A DNA stretch of 64,000 nt from Whalleya microplaca. Taxonomy: Eukaryota > Ascomycota > Sordariomycetes > Xylariales > Xylariaceae. The DNA lies in contig MU385753.1 in NCBI GenBank assembly GCA_022497155.1, forward strand, positions 248,001-312,000. Reading direction: 5' to 3'. A program made the translations under genes and the position numbers. Each line of letters starts with the position of its first letter. The stretch's first letter is position 1. Of this stretch, positions 48,035-62,333 are shown in pieces. The notes under the pieces were generated by a model that saw only the letters and a list, made by a program, of their open reading frames with translations, had not been told where the DNA came from and made no database searches.

Positions 48035-51000
48035 TCCTTCCTAAATTTTATTATAAATATCTTTATTATAAAAAAATCTAATTAATTAATATAAACGCAA
48101 AAAGCATTTATTTTATTTACTTTTTAAAAGTTTTCGCCTTAAGCTTAACTGCTTTTTTTTTTTATCTAGTTTTATATATTTTCTAATAAACCTACGTTAT
48201 TTTATACGTTCTAATCGATTAGACTTAGCAAAAAAAAGAATTTTTTATCGATTAATAATAGCTATATATTTTTTATAGTCTACTTAACTATTTTATCTTA
48301 TAGGAAAAGTAAGCTATAATTATTTTTCTAACGCGGCAAACTTATTTCTTATTTATTTATATAGAATATAGGCTTTTTTATTTCGATAGGTAGTTTTTTA
48401 TCGTTCTCTTAAAAGGGGTTAATGTTAATTAAGGTTTAGGAGACTTATATAAGCTTTATATAGTTTAAGCTAGCGTTAGGATATCTTTTTTGCTTAAAAT
48501 AAGCTGGAGGCAAAAATAAGCTTAAGTTCGGGTTCTCGTTTTAGTTTATTAAAGTTATTAAGTTAATTAATAACCTTATAAGCTACTGTTTACTTTATTT
48601 TCGTAATTTAGCTTTTTATTTCTTATTTTTTATTAATAAAATAAGGATTTTTATAAAGGCGAAAAAATGTAGTAAGGGAACAAAAAAAGCGAAAGATTAA
48701 GTAAGCTATTTAAAAATTATAACTAAACTTATTTTACTATTATATTATTTAAATAAGTTTAATACAAATAGAAACTATATTATTTTACTAAACTTAAACC
48801 TGGCGTAGTTAATTAAAAATAGCCCGAGCTTTTTTTTTATTATAAATATTTATAAAATTAAATAAAAAAGTAATACAAGTTTTTATTAATATAATAATTA
48901 AAAAGAAATAAAGGCTGCCTTTTTTTTAACGTTAATAATTATAAGGTCGCGTAAATATATAAATGCCGTTAATATAAAAAACCGGGGGTTATTTAAAACA
49001 ATTTTAAAAAAAAACTAGTTATTAATTTAAATAACCTCTTAATTAAGTTTTACAGTAGTCCTAAAGTAAACTTCCGTCTTAATAAATCTTTTTTTAAAAG
49101 TAGCAACACTTATTTAAATTATAATAGCTATAAAAATAATATCGTAATATTAATATTTATAATAAATAAAAAAAACATTATATAAATTTAGTACTTTATT
49201 TATCTTTTATTTATTTTTATTATAATTAGGAGGGGCGTTTCGATTAAAGGTAATTTTAGGTATTTTATTATTTTTAACTAATAAAAAATCTGTTTTTAAA
49301 AAATCGATAATTTATTTAATCTCTTATTTTAAGTACTATAGCCTATTTTTAGTCTAGGGTTTAAGTCTGTATATCTTAATAAAAAAGCCGTAAAATTAAT
49401 TAATAATATAGAAATTAATATTAGCTACTATAATAAACGTATTAAAATTTAAAGGGGGAAGCTATTTTTATAAAGGCGAACTAATAGGTAAGGTTATTTT
49501 AGCCTTATATTTAGGGTTAAAATTAACCGCAAACTTAATTTTAGTCTCGTCTTTAAATATAGCCTTAAATTTAATATTAGCTTTTAAGGCAGGCTTAATA
49601 TTTTTATAAGCCGCTTAATTAATTTTTTTATTTTTACTCCAGTTTTTATACCTATTTTTTTTTTAGGTAACTTTTTAAATTACGACAGCTATAACGACAT
49701 CTTAATATATAAAAAATAAGGTTTAAGATATAATGCTATAGCGACGGGCTAATATAAGGCTATAAAAAAATTTAACTAATTAATTAAAAATAATAATAAA
49801 AAAAAGCAAAAAATTAACAAATAATTAAATAAAAATTATTAATAAATTGGTATAAAAAAAACTTTTTTACGCCAGGTTTTAATTTATAATAAATAAAGGT
49901 AAATTAAAAAGTCCTTTTTATTTTTAATTAGTTATTTAAACTTATAATAAGCTAAATATCAGATATAATAAAGTATTTAAGTTATTATTACTAATTTTAA
50001 AAATCGGCTTACTCGATTTAGCCTTAATACGTTTTCCAAGCTACTTATTATACCCTTTATTTATTTTATTTTTATATTTTATACCTTTTTTTCCTTTTAA
50101 TAATTATTAACTTAACTATTTATCCTTTATTTTCGCTTTATAATATTTACTTAATTAATTATTTATAGTTATATCGTAAGGCTTATTATTATATAAGGAG
50201 TAAAAAGGATAAAAAGGAACTCCTTTTATTAAGCTTTTGCGTAAGTCGTTTATTCCTTTTTTTTTTATAAAAGGTTTTATATCTAGAAATTAAATCCCTT
50301 ATCGTAATAGCGTTAATTAAAAATTAAATAACCTTAAACGCTTTTATCGGATTATAATAATTCGTTAGAATTTAATAAATATCTAGAACGAAACGCGTAT
50401 CGGCAATCCTTCTTTTAGAACTTATAAAATAGGTATTAAACCCCCGCTATTTAATCGAGTAAAATTTTATTAAAATAACCCTAGTTTCTGTAATCTTTTT
50501 TTTCGACTTCTTTATCCCGCTTTATTTTATTATCGCTTCTTTTTTGAAATAAGTAAATCGGCTATATAAATAGCTAAAGACTTTTATTATTTCTTTTTTT
50601 TTATCGATTTATATTTTAGCGTTAAGCTTTTTTTATATTTTAGGTCTGCCGTTTTTAAACGATCGAAAATTTTTAGCTCGATAGTAAGAAACGTTAATCG
50701 CGTTTCTGGTTTTTATTTTAGCATTAAATTTAGTTACTTTAATTTAAAAACTAATAAAAATAAACTACTTTTATTTTAAAAAAATAATATAAGCCGTTAC
50801 TTTTTAAAAGCTAATATAATAAATAAGTTTATCCGGGTAAGTCCCTTTTTTATTTAACGTATATAATTTTTGCTAATTAATATAAAATAATTTAATTAGT
50901 AAAGATTAGATTTTTTAATAGTTTTAAAAAAAGTCGGTATTATATTTAGGAATTTATAGTCTCGAAATTCTATCGTAAAAGTTAAATATAAAAACCTGCC

Positions 51001-54000
51001 CTAAAATATATTAAATATTTTAAAGTAACGAAATACTTTTTTAATTAACGATATCTTTTTTTTATTAAAATTTACGAAACTAATTTTATTAATAACTTAA
51101 TATTTTATTTAATCGAAAATTGTTATATATAATTTGGAGTTTTTATTTAGAAATATAGTACTTATAATAAAGTCTTTTACCGGCTTTATAAAAATCGGTT
51201 TATTAGTTTTAAAAATAAGCGTTATAATAAGATATAGTTATTTTATAGATATTAATTAATAAAAAGCTGGTTTAAAAGTTTATATAAAAATTATATAGTC
51301 GGTATTTAAGCAGACAAATATTTATTCCGGGATAAAAAATATACGTATTTAAAAACTTATTAATCGAAAGATTCTTTTTTTAATAGCGATATTAATTATA
51401 ATAATTTTATTTTAATTAGTCGTTTTTAAAGTAATATATATTTAGGCTAGATTATTAAGAAAATCCGTTTTTTTTACCGAGGTTATAGGCGGCTTTATTT
51501 ATAGCTCGTAATAGTTTTTTTTATTTAATTAATTAGTTATATATTAAAGTCTGCGGTTATATTTTTTAATTTAAGCTTCTTTTCTTTTATTATTTCTTTA
51601 TATTTGCTATAACCTTATAAAACTTTATTCTTATAAAATATTAATTTATATAAAACGTAAAAAAAAATAATCTAATTTGTTAGTACTATTTTTTTAATAC
51701 TCGATTATAGATTTCTCGCTCCGTTAATAATATCCCAAATAGTCTGATTTTAATTATTCCTTTAGATATTTTATCTTTTATAATCCTTTAATTTTTATTA
51801 GATTCGACCTTTTTAGTCTGGCTATAGGTTACCAGGCCTTTTTATATTTTTTTATTTTGATATACCGTATTATTGTCTGCTAATTTAGCATTTTTATAAT
51901 TATCTCCTATTTTATTATAGTTACCTAACTAATAGTTATTATAAGGTTTGCTAAATTTTTAGTACCTTTTTATATCTCGAATAAATTTTTTTAGCCGATT
52001 AAAAGAAAATATTTCTTATAATATTACCCCGTTTAATTCTTTAAAGAAAAACCTATTTTATTTTTATTTTTTCGCAATTTAATAAGGCCTAGTTTATTTA
52101 TATTTTAGTTTTTTGTTTTTAAATATATCGATATCCTATATTATATTATAAAGTAAGATTAGGCTATTTTATTTTAACGGTTTTAACCGTCTTTTTAAAA
52201 GGTGTCGTTAATTATTTCGTTCCGCCGCTTTTTTTTATTTTTTTATTAAAATCTATGCCACTTTTGCGACATTTTTGTCCTATTATTTAAATATTTTTAC
52301 TTTTTTAGTAATAAGATTTTCCTTATTATAAATATCCGACTAATTAAAGACTTGCTAAAATAATAAAACTATTTCGATTAATATAATAGGTTTTTTATTA
52401 TAGATTAGTTTATATAATATAAACTTATATTTTTATATAAACGTTTGATTAACTTAAAGTATAGTTTTAAGTTTTTTAATTTATAATTTACTAGTTTTTC
52501 TTGTTATATATATAAGGGATTTTATAATCGGTCGATAGCTTATTTCTACTTGTTTTTATGTCTGAAAGTAATATGCGGGTCCGATTTATATTTTAATATT
52601 TAACTATATAATACTTTTAGCTACTTTTGCTTTATTTTTTAAGCTTTTATTACATTTAATTATTATAAGAATATTATAATTAATATAAATATAATTCTAA
52701 AAAAACTTTTATACCTTAATTGCTATAGCATTTTTTAGTGCTTTAGTTTTAGGCTACTTTAATAATTTATCCCTTATTTTAATAGTAGCTAAATATTTAT
52801 TGTCGTTCGGGAAAAACTAAATATTAATAATTTAAATAGTTAGTAATTATTTTAGCGTTAAAAAAAGTCCTTAATTTTTAAATCGTCTATTTATAAAAGG
52901 CTAATATTTTAAGTAATACTTAACGGTAGTTTAAATTTTTTAATATATCCTTTTTTAGTAATAAAATTTAATTATTTTGTTATAAGTTAATTCTCGTTTT
53001 TAATACGTTTTAATTCTCGAGTGGCAGTTTTTAATAATACATTTTTATTAATTAATATTATTAACGATATATTATTGGCTATATTTTTTATAAGGTCTCC
53101 GCTATAAAATTCCCTTTTAAATTATATATTTAATAGCTTTATTCCGGAAGCTTACTTTTATATAATATTGTTTCGTTATATCAGAATTTTTTAATTAATT
53201 AGATAGTTTTAGGGTATTAAAGTATATTACAATTTTTTAAAAAACTTTAAACTAACTTTTTAGCGGGTATAAAATAATAGGTAATAAGAAGAATTCTAGT
53301 ACTTTATATATTAGTTTATTTAATCGAGATATTCTTGCTATAAAGATGTTAAGCTAGATATTAATAAAATTATCGACTTTTTTTTTCTATTAATTATTTA
53401 ATTTATTAGACGGCTTTAATAGTTTGCGTAATAAGCTATCTATTATTTAATATTATTTCCTAAAGATATGTTTTATTTCGAAATTAAATATTTTAATAAA
53501 AGCTATCTACCGGGTTAATATTATATTAAATAGGCTAAAAAATTTATTATTTAGTTAAGCGATTAAAACTTTAGTATTAGTTTCGAGAATAAATCTCGTG
53601 CTATAAAAATAATTTCGCAATCGATAAAAAAACTTAATTACCCCGAAACATTTTCGTTTTATAGTATTATAATTAAGTTTTAGCTTTTTTTATATATTAA
53701 ATTTAAATTTCGTAAGTCGAACGTATTTATTAATCTCTTATTCTAATATATACCTTTATTTTATATCTAACGTATTAATTTTAAACCAAATAATATATCC
53801 GTTTATATAATTAAGCATAATTAAACAGGATATATTAATTAATATTATTTTAAATCTATTTATAACTTATTATTACTTCACTTCCTATTTCTAATTTGCG
53901 TTTTTCCGGAAAAGTTTTATTAGTAATAAAATAATTAATATATAATATACGATTTATATATAATAATAGACTGTAATTTCTAGAAATACCCGCACTTTAA

Positions 54001-57000
54001 AAACATTACTATAAAATATTTATTTCGTAATTTTAATAACCTTAATTTAATTAAAGGAACGACTATTAATATTATATAAGTAGCCGATAATAACGGCGGC
54101 GTTTTTATATTAATTATTTTTTTTTATATTAATTATAGCTTTTATTAATTTAAAATTAAATAAAATATTATTGATATTTTTTAAATATTTATAAACAAAT
54201 CGTTTTATTTTTAGTGCGATCTTTTAATTATTATATCTCGTTTTTAGCCTTTTAATACTAATATTATCGAAGAATGGCTTATATTTATTAGATATAAGGT
54301 CGAATAAAATCCGGGTAATAATATATAGAAATTATATTACCGAATTAGTTCTTTTTTATAGCAAAGTCGTTATCCGGAAAAGCTTAATCGGTATTGAAAA
54401 TATAGTATAATTTCTGCTAAATATAGATAATAATATTTAATTATATTTTAAAAAAAAATTTATTATAAAAATTATTACTTATATAATAAATTTTTCCATA
54501 AATTTATTATAATTATTCGGGAGGAAGACATTTTATATTTATATAATATTTAGTTTTGTTACCGAGTTAATTAACCGAAGGCTTTTATTTTTTTTTTAAT
54601 TATAAATTAAACGTTACGGTATAAAGTATAGGATTTTTTTAATATTTTATTTTTAAGCCGACTTTATAAAATATTTAAAACCCGTATTTTTAGTAGCGCT
54701 AAAATAAGAATTAATTTGGCTTATTATATATTATATAATATTATTTTAATCTTATATAAAAAAGACATTTTTTCTTTAATTCGGCCGATTTTTATAAAGT
54801 CTTAGGCTAGTGCTATTTTTTATCAATAAAAAATCTCGATTAGTATTATTTTTTTTTTAATTTGTAAGTTCCGTATTTAGTAGTTTTATTTTAATAACGT
54901 TTAGATATTTTTTCGTTAATTTAATATTTTATAGCGCGGAAGCGAAACGCGAAATAATATTTTTATATTTTTTGTCTGTTTTAAATATATTTAGGGGTTT
55001 AAAATTTAGCTTTATATTTTATAATATCGCTTGTTTTTAATTAATCGACCCTAAAGGGACTATACTATTTAATTCGGTATTATCGACTAGGTAAATCTTT
55101 TATACTTTTGGTTTATATATTATATATAGTTTAATTTCGTTTTTTCGTAATATTTTTTTACGATATAATATTATATATTATATTATTTGTTTGGATTTTT
55201 TTTTAATAATTTCCTGTAATAGGCCTAGCAATTAATTATTAAATAGTAAGGCTTATATTTAATCGCTATTTTAAAGTATTTTATTAATAATAATTTCTAT
55301 TTATTTATTAGCTTATTTTAAATTTAAGTTATTTTAAATTATATTTTTAAGTTTTATTAGGTTTATTATTACTATAATATTTTAAAACTTTTATTTATTA
55401 TCGACTTAGCTTTTAGTATTAGCGGTTATTAGTTTTCCGAAAAATTAATAATGTCGGCTAGAGTTTATTTAGTTAGCTTATTATATATAAAGGGTATTAC
55501 AATCTTAATATTTCCGAAAAATATCGAAATTATTAATAAGCTTTTTTTAGGGTAAATTATTATATATAATTAGAAAATAAAATTAAAGCTAAAAAATAAC
55601 GGGAATATAGCTTTAGAGTTTCTAACTATATAAATCGGTAGCGGCAAATTATAGCTTACTAATTATATAGGTTTTTTAATTAAGCTAAAACTTTTAGTTT
55701 TATTATTTACTAACGTATTAAAGCCGGATTATATAATTCTAATTTTTTATATAGGTATTTAATACTTAAAAACGTATAATTACGTAATAATATTTAATTA
55801 AGTACCTATATTAATAACTATAGTAATTAAATTCTTATATTTTTTAAAACTAATTTTTATAGTTAATTAAAATAATAGTCGGATATATATTTTAATATTA
55901 CGGATAAATACCGGCAAAAATGCTATAATAATTTAAGTAGCGTTACCGGATATTATAAATACGTTATTAATTATTATATTTATAAAACTATCTTAAGATT
56001 TATTAGGCGTAAAGATTGGCTATAATGCGTTTGGTGTAAAATTAAATTAAGATTATTATTTTTATTATTATTGATTAATTATTTCGGTTAAAAAGATATA
56101 AATTGTTTTATAAAGCTTCCGATTTGTTTTATCTGTTTTATCGAATAGGTATTGGAATAATGTTTTATTAAATTTCGTATAGTATTTAATTAGATTATTT
56201 TATAAGACTTTAAATTTTTTTGCTGCATTTTTAAAGATTTTTTTTTTTTAATATTCCGAAGTTAGAGCTAAAGCTGGTTAATTAGGTGTAGTGCTTTTTG
56301 GCTTATTAGTTTGGGTTTATTTCGGCGTTTCTAATATTATTAAAAGTGGAAAATTTAGCTTTAATAATACCTTATCGATCGTTTTTTTTACGGATATATT
56401 ACTATTTATATTTTTATGCTTTTTTAATGCTAAAACGTTAATTTTATTCTTGCTTTTATATTAAGCTGGTTTAATTATTACTTTATATATAAAATTCCCG
56501 TTTTTATTAATAATTAGTTTTTTTTAAAAGTAATTTTATAAGTTTATAGGTTTATAAAAAGTATTACTTTTTAGGCTTTTTATTTTAATATTATTAACTT
56601 TTAAATCCGTAACTAATATTATTTCCGGGTTATAATTTTATAAATTAGCTATTAATCGAGTAAAATTATAGTTTTGTTTAAATTTTATATCTTTTTCGAT
56701 TTTATTATATTTATAAAAATAGTAATAAACTAATTTCCGAATTTAAGTATTATATATTTCTATTTCGTATAGGAATTATAGGCAGGCTTAAATAATACTT
56801 TTTTTATTTATTTTGCTTTCGGTAATTATATATTTAAAAAATAAGATATTCCTAATTTCGGGAACAGTTTAAAAACTTCCGATAAAATATCCCCTAAATT
56901 AATTATTATATTATATTATATTATTACGGCTTAACGACGTTATTAAAAAGTAAGCAATAGAAAAATAGCCTAGTTCCTTATAAAAGAAATAAATATTTCG

Positions 57001-59050
57001 ATTATACTTTTAAAATAATATCGGTTATAATATATATCGATTGTTTTAATTTTATCGGTTATTATATTTTCTATATTTTTTTTTTATTTAAAAGCCTGGC
57101 GTAATAAATATTAAAAAATATATTTTTTGCTTCACGTTTTTAAACATTTTATTAGGTAGAAATTTCTTTTTATGGGGCGTAATATTCTAATTTTAGTAAT
57201 ATTAATCGAAATTTCTTTATAAATATAATAAAATTTTTATTAGCTTTAAGCTATATAATAAATATTTATTTTATAAACTTAATTAAATTCTTTATTTTAT
57301 TTAACTGGGAAAATAGAGTTTCTTTTTTTAAAATAACTTTAAGCTGCTTTAGGTTTATTAGTAATAAACGGAACCGAACCGAACGTTAACAATTAACCGA
57401 ATTATTTTTATATAATTAATTAGGTAAAACCTATCGGATATTATAGCTATTATAATTTATTAGGCCGATTATAATATCCGCCTATATATATATAACGTTT
57501 TAGGCTTTTTTATAATCTAGTTTGAAAAATTTATTATATAATTTTAAGTAAGACTATATAATCTGCTTAATAACTTTTTAATCGATTTTCTGCTATAAAT
57601 TACTGACAAAAATAGCGTTTTATCCTTTGATTTTCTTTTATTTCCGGACGTCCTTTACCCGAACCAAATAATCTAAAACATAATAATAGATTTCTGTCGG
57701 TCCAAATAATCTATTACCTTTTTTTAGGTTTTTTAATTATTTTATAAGGGTTTTTATCTGCTTTAAGTTACTAATTTTAAAACATTATTTTAAAACTACT
57801 TTTACTTTTTTTTAAATAGTAATACTTTTTAATAAAGTTTTGATTTATCGCTTATTCGTTTGGTTATTTATTTAATATAGTATTTCCCTAATTTTAATAT
57901 TATTTTTTAAACTATATTTATTAAATATATATATTATATTTTCGATTTAATTTGTAATATTATTTTTATTAAATAAAAGTTATAGGTAGTTTCGAGAGTT
58001 TAGTAACGTAGCCGTTACTATAAACTTAGTTCTTCCGGTTATAGTAAGTCGCTTTTAATCGGAAGCTATACCTTAATTTATAGACTTTTTATTATATTAT
58101 GTATTTTTTGTTATATTAAGAAATAAAGCTTTTTAGCTAGTTATTTTTAATTAAATATTCTAACTATATAATACCGAGTTTTTTTTATTTTAATAGTACT
58201 TTTAATTAGTAGTAAGGTTAATAATTTTTTAATTATCGGTTAGTTTAAGGGATTTTTTTTTAGCTATATTTAATATAGTTTAAGATATTTTATTATTTAG
58301 CTGTTTTAATTTTCTAGTTATACTTAATTTTAGGGGAATATATTTTATTTCTTTTAATTATATTAGGTTATAGTTTTTTAATATTTTAGATATAAGATTA
58401 TAGCTATCTTTTAGGACGCTAATAATAGTCTTAAAGGTTAGGAGACTTTTAAAAAAAATCTCGATAATAAATTGTTAACCTAACTATTATATTATATTAA
58501 TTAATTAATTGCGTAATAAAATTACTTATAGGCTAATTAAAAATTCGGATATTATTTTTATTATTTATATTTTATTTTAGTTTATTTTATAGGTTTAAAT
58601 TATAGTACGTTTTTATGTACTATTTGCTATATATTTTATAATTTTTTAATTCTTTTTAATTTTTCGTGCTATTAATTTTCTTATATTTAATTTGTTTTAT
58701 TAAAACTTATGTTTTTTTGTATTTTCGTATTATTATATTTTTGTATTTTTTATATTTTATATTTTTGTATTTTTATATTATTAGCTTGTTAATATATGCT
58801 ATAGGTTTTTTATAGGTTTTTTTATTGATTTATTTATTTTTGGCATTACTTTTTTATTTTAAATAATCGTTTACTGTTAGTTTTTTTTTTAGTTAGTGCT
58901 TTTTTTTATAGGTTCGGTTAGTTTAGTGGTTTTTAGGGGTTTTATTAAAGTCCTTTTTTTTAGTTCTATTTTATTGTTGTTTTTATTTAAACTATTTTTT
59001 TCGATTAATTAGAAAGGCGAAAAAATTGAAGCCTGTTTGGGAGAATTAAA

Positions 59051-59277
59051 TGTTTTGGGATAGGGTATCGGGGTAAAGGAGGTGCTACTTTATAGCTTAA
59101 TTGATCGGAAGTAATTGAAGTAACGAAATAAAAAAGTTATTTATAATAGCTATTAATCGAAAGGAGCGATATATTTATTGCTGGCGATAAGGCTATTTAA
59201 GCTGTGTATGTTTTATTTGAGAGTAAAAGAAAAAGATAAGCGATATATATATGTTATAGCACACTAGCCTTATAACA
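59051..59277 (-). repeat. Right LTR of the nested element
   Basis: Pairs with 47806-48034 in direct orientation; differences are C/T and G/A transitions. Ends CCTTATAACA. Probably the 5' LTR. Confidence 0.8.
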
Positions 59278-59926
59278 ATATTTAAAGTTTATAATATAAT
59301 AACGCTTATATAAATAAGTAAAAAAGCGTTTCGCTTTTTTTTTATAAATATAACATTTTTTTTTAAATTTAGCGATTTTTTAGCGAGCGTAATAAATACG
59401 CTTATAATTATAAACTAAAAAATTACGTTTTAAAGTTATAATTTTAAGTAGTAGTTATAAAAATTTATATATTTATTAGTTAAATATAGCTTTAAATATA
59501 TATAATTATATAATTATTTATTATAAAAAAAATTAAAATAATAATAAAAAATCTAAAAACGCAAATATAATATTTAATAATCGTTATAATAAAATTAAAG
59601 ATTTAAATAAAAAAAAAAGCGTAGTAATTGCGAAAACATTTTAAAAATTTACAAAATTATTATTATAATATTCGAGAAGTTTAAAAAATTTTAAATATTA
59701 AAAAAAAATCTTATAATATTATTAAAAATAAAATCCTATAATAACTAACGGGATTATTACCGGAAAAGCTATTTTTAATTATATTAGCTAAAGTTTTAAT
59801 AAGTTATTAAATAATAAATTATAAATATAGTTATATATTTATTAAGCGAGCTTAAGGCAGCTATTTTTATTTATATTTATATAATTATAAATATTTCTTT
59901 AAGATCTCCTGCTAAAATAAGGGGTA

Positions 59927-60120
59927 TATTATAATAATATAAGTATTAAAAATCTTTTTTAAGCCTATAAATCTCGGAGTAATATTATTCCGAAATTTAT
60001 AAGCTTAAAAAAAGATCTTTTATAACTAAAAGATCTTTCGGATCTTAGATCTTTATATAATTTTACGAAAGTAATTACGGCAGCACCTAAATAATCTTTA
60101 TACATACTGTAACTGTAATA
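59927..60120 (+). repeat. Right LTR of the outer Copia element
   Basis: 194 bp, the same length as the left LTR. The palindrome seen in the left copy is still recognisable here but has decayed by transitions. It is followed directly by the CTTTG target duplication at 60121-60125. Confidence 0.9.
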
Positions 60121-60125
60121 CTTTG

Positions 60126-60845
60126 CCTGACGGGCAGGAAACAGGAGAGCGAATCGGGGCATGTATTATACTCCCCACATTACACTCATTTTCACATCTA
60201 TCAATCAGAGTTCAAGGCTCTTCCAGATAGATAACTGGGATCGATCAAGATGTATTGTGGAGAAATCCTAATCTGAGGGAGGGGTGATCTAATAGTGAAC
60301 TAGTTCTTTGTCTGGACCCCTCTTTGTTACATTCACGCTCTCACTCTTCCTCAAGTCTCACGATGCGTGCAATTCACCCGATTGGATATTAATCGACGAT
60401 ATAGCAAACTCTCACAGCAAAGCGATCAAGGATACGTATTCGTGAAACCTCAGGGTGGAGTAAATTAATCAATACGTTGTACTTAGTTTCGGCTTTATTT
60501 TACGGGGTCTAATCAATGCCCACCTATCGAAGCACTCGATCTGCTGCGACCATTCCAGGTCCTCAGCAGCTAGGATTTGTCCACTGGCCTGATGCCACAT
60601 GCAAGAGCTTATAAGTTTTACTAGATAGTGGAAGGGTCGAAGTTGTGTAATATTGACTGTAATATTCAGAATCTCCATTCCGCTGACTGGCGCTCGATGC
60701 TCTCCATGATGTCTTCGCTTTCTTATCTCATAGAATAGCGTTATGGATGGGTTCTACAAGCATAAAACGTGATGTACGGGCGCTCGCATTGTATATTGAA
60801 CTACTGGCATGAATATTCAATGATTTCTTCTAGGTTCCAAAGCCT
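60126..60845. other. Spacer between the retrotransposon block and the membrane-protein gene
   Basis: Composition returns to normal immediately at 60,121. No coding region was recognised; it should include the 3' end of the minus-strand gene. Confidence 0.45.
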
Positions 60846-62333
60846 CTAAGGACGAAGACTTGTGTATGATGGTTTATACCCTCTGGGTTGATCCAAAGCC
60901 TCAGAGATCACTACGTCAACATCTCGCTGTTGATGGATCACGCTATCGGTTAACCTCCTCGTGCTAGCTTGATCACTAGCAACACCACCTTCGATTTCAT
61001 TATGTGTCGTTGTAGAGAGCCCCATCCCTCGTAATGACGAATGAAATTTCCGTGATGATCCGCTGGAGTCCTTGTTGGACGTTCGCCACGGACGTAACTC
61101 TATTAAATTATTCGGCGTGTAGTTCCTGGGGATTCCTGAGTCAATCAGACTGGACTGCAAGCTATCAAAGAACGGTTTGATGGACGGTATGCAAGCTGTT
61201 ATAACTCTCAGGTGTATCGTTATCCTGTATCAATTAAGTAGCTATACTGAAACCGACCTTATGCGGACTTACTGATTCCATAAGCTAGGAAAGAGGTAAT
61301 TCCCTAAGTTGCGTCAAGAATTGCTTGCATTAGAATATCGAAGACCGACTTCGCTTACAGGTGGGATCACCATTTGAAAAATATGGCTCCATTGTGCTTA
61401 GTCGAATAGCAGTGGTAACACATACACTATATCATCATGTATGAGAAACGAATGCCATTGAAGTTGAATGTGGGCAAGGGTATTACGCAATACGAGCCCA
61501 GAACAACCCCAACACGACAAGTCTTTTCTGCTTTCGGATTTGGACTTTCCATACGATAAAGACCGGAAGAATCATAAGGAGGAAGTCTGTTAACATGTTG
61601 ATGATTCCATGTGCGAAGACAAGAGCTCTCTAGGAACCGGTCATTAATATCATATGGTAGCCATTGCACTATGCTAGGGTAAACTCACCTCGTTAACACA
61701 TAGTCTGTCGAAAGCCCTCATGGGCACTCTGGCTCCGCACTGAAATGAGATGGATAAGACGTACGATATACCCCATAATATAGTAAATGCTGTAAACCAT
61801 CTGAAAACAATTCTCATGGTGTTTGACGGGGTGATATTGCCAGACAAGGCTATTAATGAAAGTTTAGAGAGGACGAATACGAATACCGACAAGACGTCGC
61901 TTGTAAAAGAAGTCTAATTTGACGTTAATCTTGATCTTGAATTCTTTTCAACTCTCAGGGACACCATACCCGGTAATACGACTGGATCTGCTTCTCACCG
62001 AGGGCATTCAAATGCCTTCCCAATCCGTATCTTACCGATTCACTGGCAGAGATACTTTGCCCAATAGAGAAACACTGAAATATAAAATCAGTATTTACTA
62101 GATGGCAAAAGCTGCTATCGTACCAGCGCGGTCACTATCAATCCATTATCCCATCCAAAATGTTTCGACGTCCAAGTTCGTAGAACAACACGAACTGCCA
62201 CAAAAAGTACTGATATGCATGCGAAAATCCAAGTAGCAATAATGACATAGGAGCCATGGTTGGCATCAGTGATCACACCGTAAGGAGCAAATGTTCCTCC
62301 ACTGATGGGAAACTCAACACCGTCTGACGCCAT
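60846..62333 (-). CDS. Rhodopsin-like (SAT4-type) integral membrane protein, probably broken
   Basis: A fungal seven-helix membrane protein family of unknown ligand. Minus-strand exons 62124-62333, 61970-62074 and 61689-61913 join in frame, and the next begins at 61629. They encode an extracellular start (GGTFAPYGVITDANHGSYVI), a first helix, TWTSKHFGWDNGLIVTAL, then GLGRHLNAL, SDVLSVFVFVLSKLSLIAL, and ALVFAHGIINMLTDFLLMILPVFIVW. After VVLGLFWARIA the frame meets a stop near 61,490, and VIPLPTFNFNG continues in another frame. The C-terminal half of the family is recognisable further on, with RVITACIPSIKPFFDSLQSSL before a long hydrophilic tail ending SLRP at 60846. I could not find splicing that repairs the middle, so it may be a pseudogene. 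Confidence 0.7.

Larger units (their letters stand above)
47806..59277 (-). mobile_element. Second LTR retrotransposon (11.5 kb) nested in the Copia element
   Basis: Direct repeats of 229 bp (47806-48034) and 227 bp (59051-59277) begin TGTTTTGGG and end CA (TA in the left copy by transition). A short AATAT or ATAT duplication flanks them. A purine-rich tract on the minus strand (rc of about 48,035-48,048) abuts the left LTR, which suggests minus-strand orientation with the 5' end on the right. A Gag-like run, YYTKFNKTLFQYLFDKTDK, is readable on the minus strand near 56,090-56,180. RIP has destroyed all coding frames, and the superfamily (Gypsy is my guess) cannot be fixed. At 11.5 kb it may itself contain insertions. 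Confidence 0.75.
39956..60120 (+). mobile_element. Nested, RIP-mutated Copia retrotransposon (20.2 kb with insertions)
   Basis: Bounded by 194-bp LTRs (39956-40149 and 59927-60120) and by a 5-bp target duplication CTTTG (39951-39955 and 60121-60125). The body is extremely AT-rich; CpA and TpG are scarce and TpA is in excess, as RIP produces. Stop codons fill every frame, yet the Copia pol order is readable on the plus strand: integrase C-terminal part near 42,790-43,130, reverse transcriptase near 44,270-45,420, and RNase H to about 46,110. A purine-rich tract AAAATAAGGGG abuts the right LTR. Two short GC-rich inserts and an 11.5-kb second LTR element interrupt it. Without these, about 8.2 kb remains, more than a typical Copia element, so a further unrecognised insertion is likely between 46.1 and 47.8 kb. 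Confidence 0.85.
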
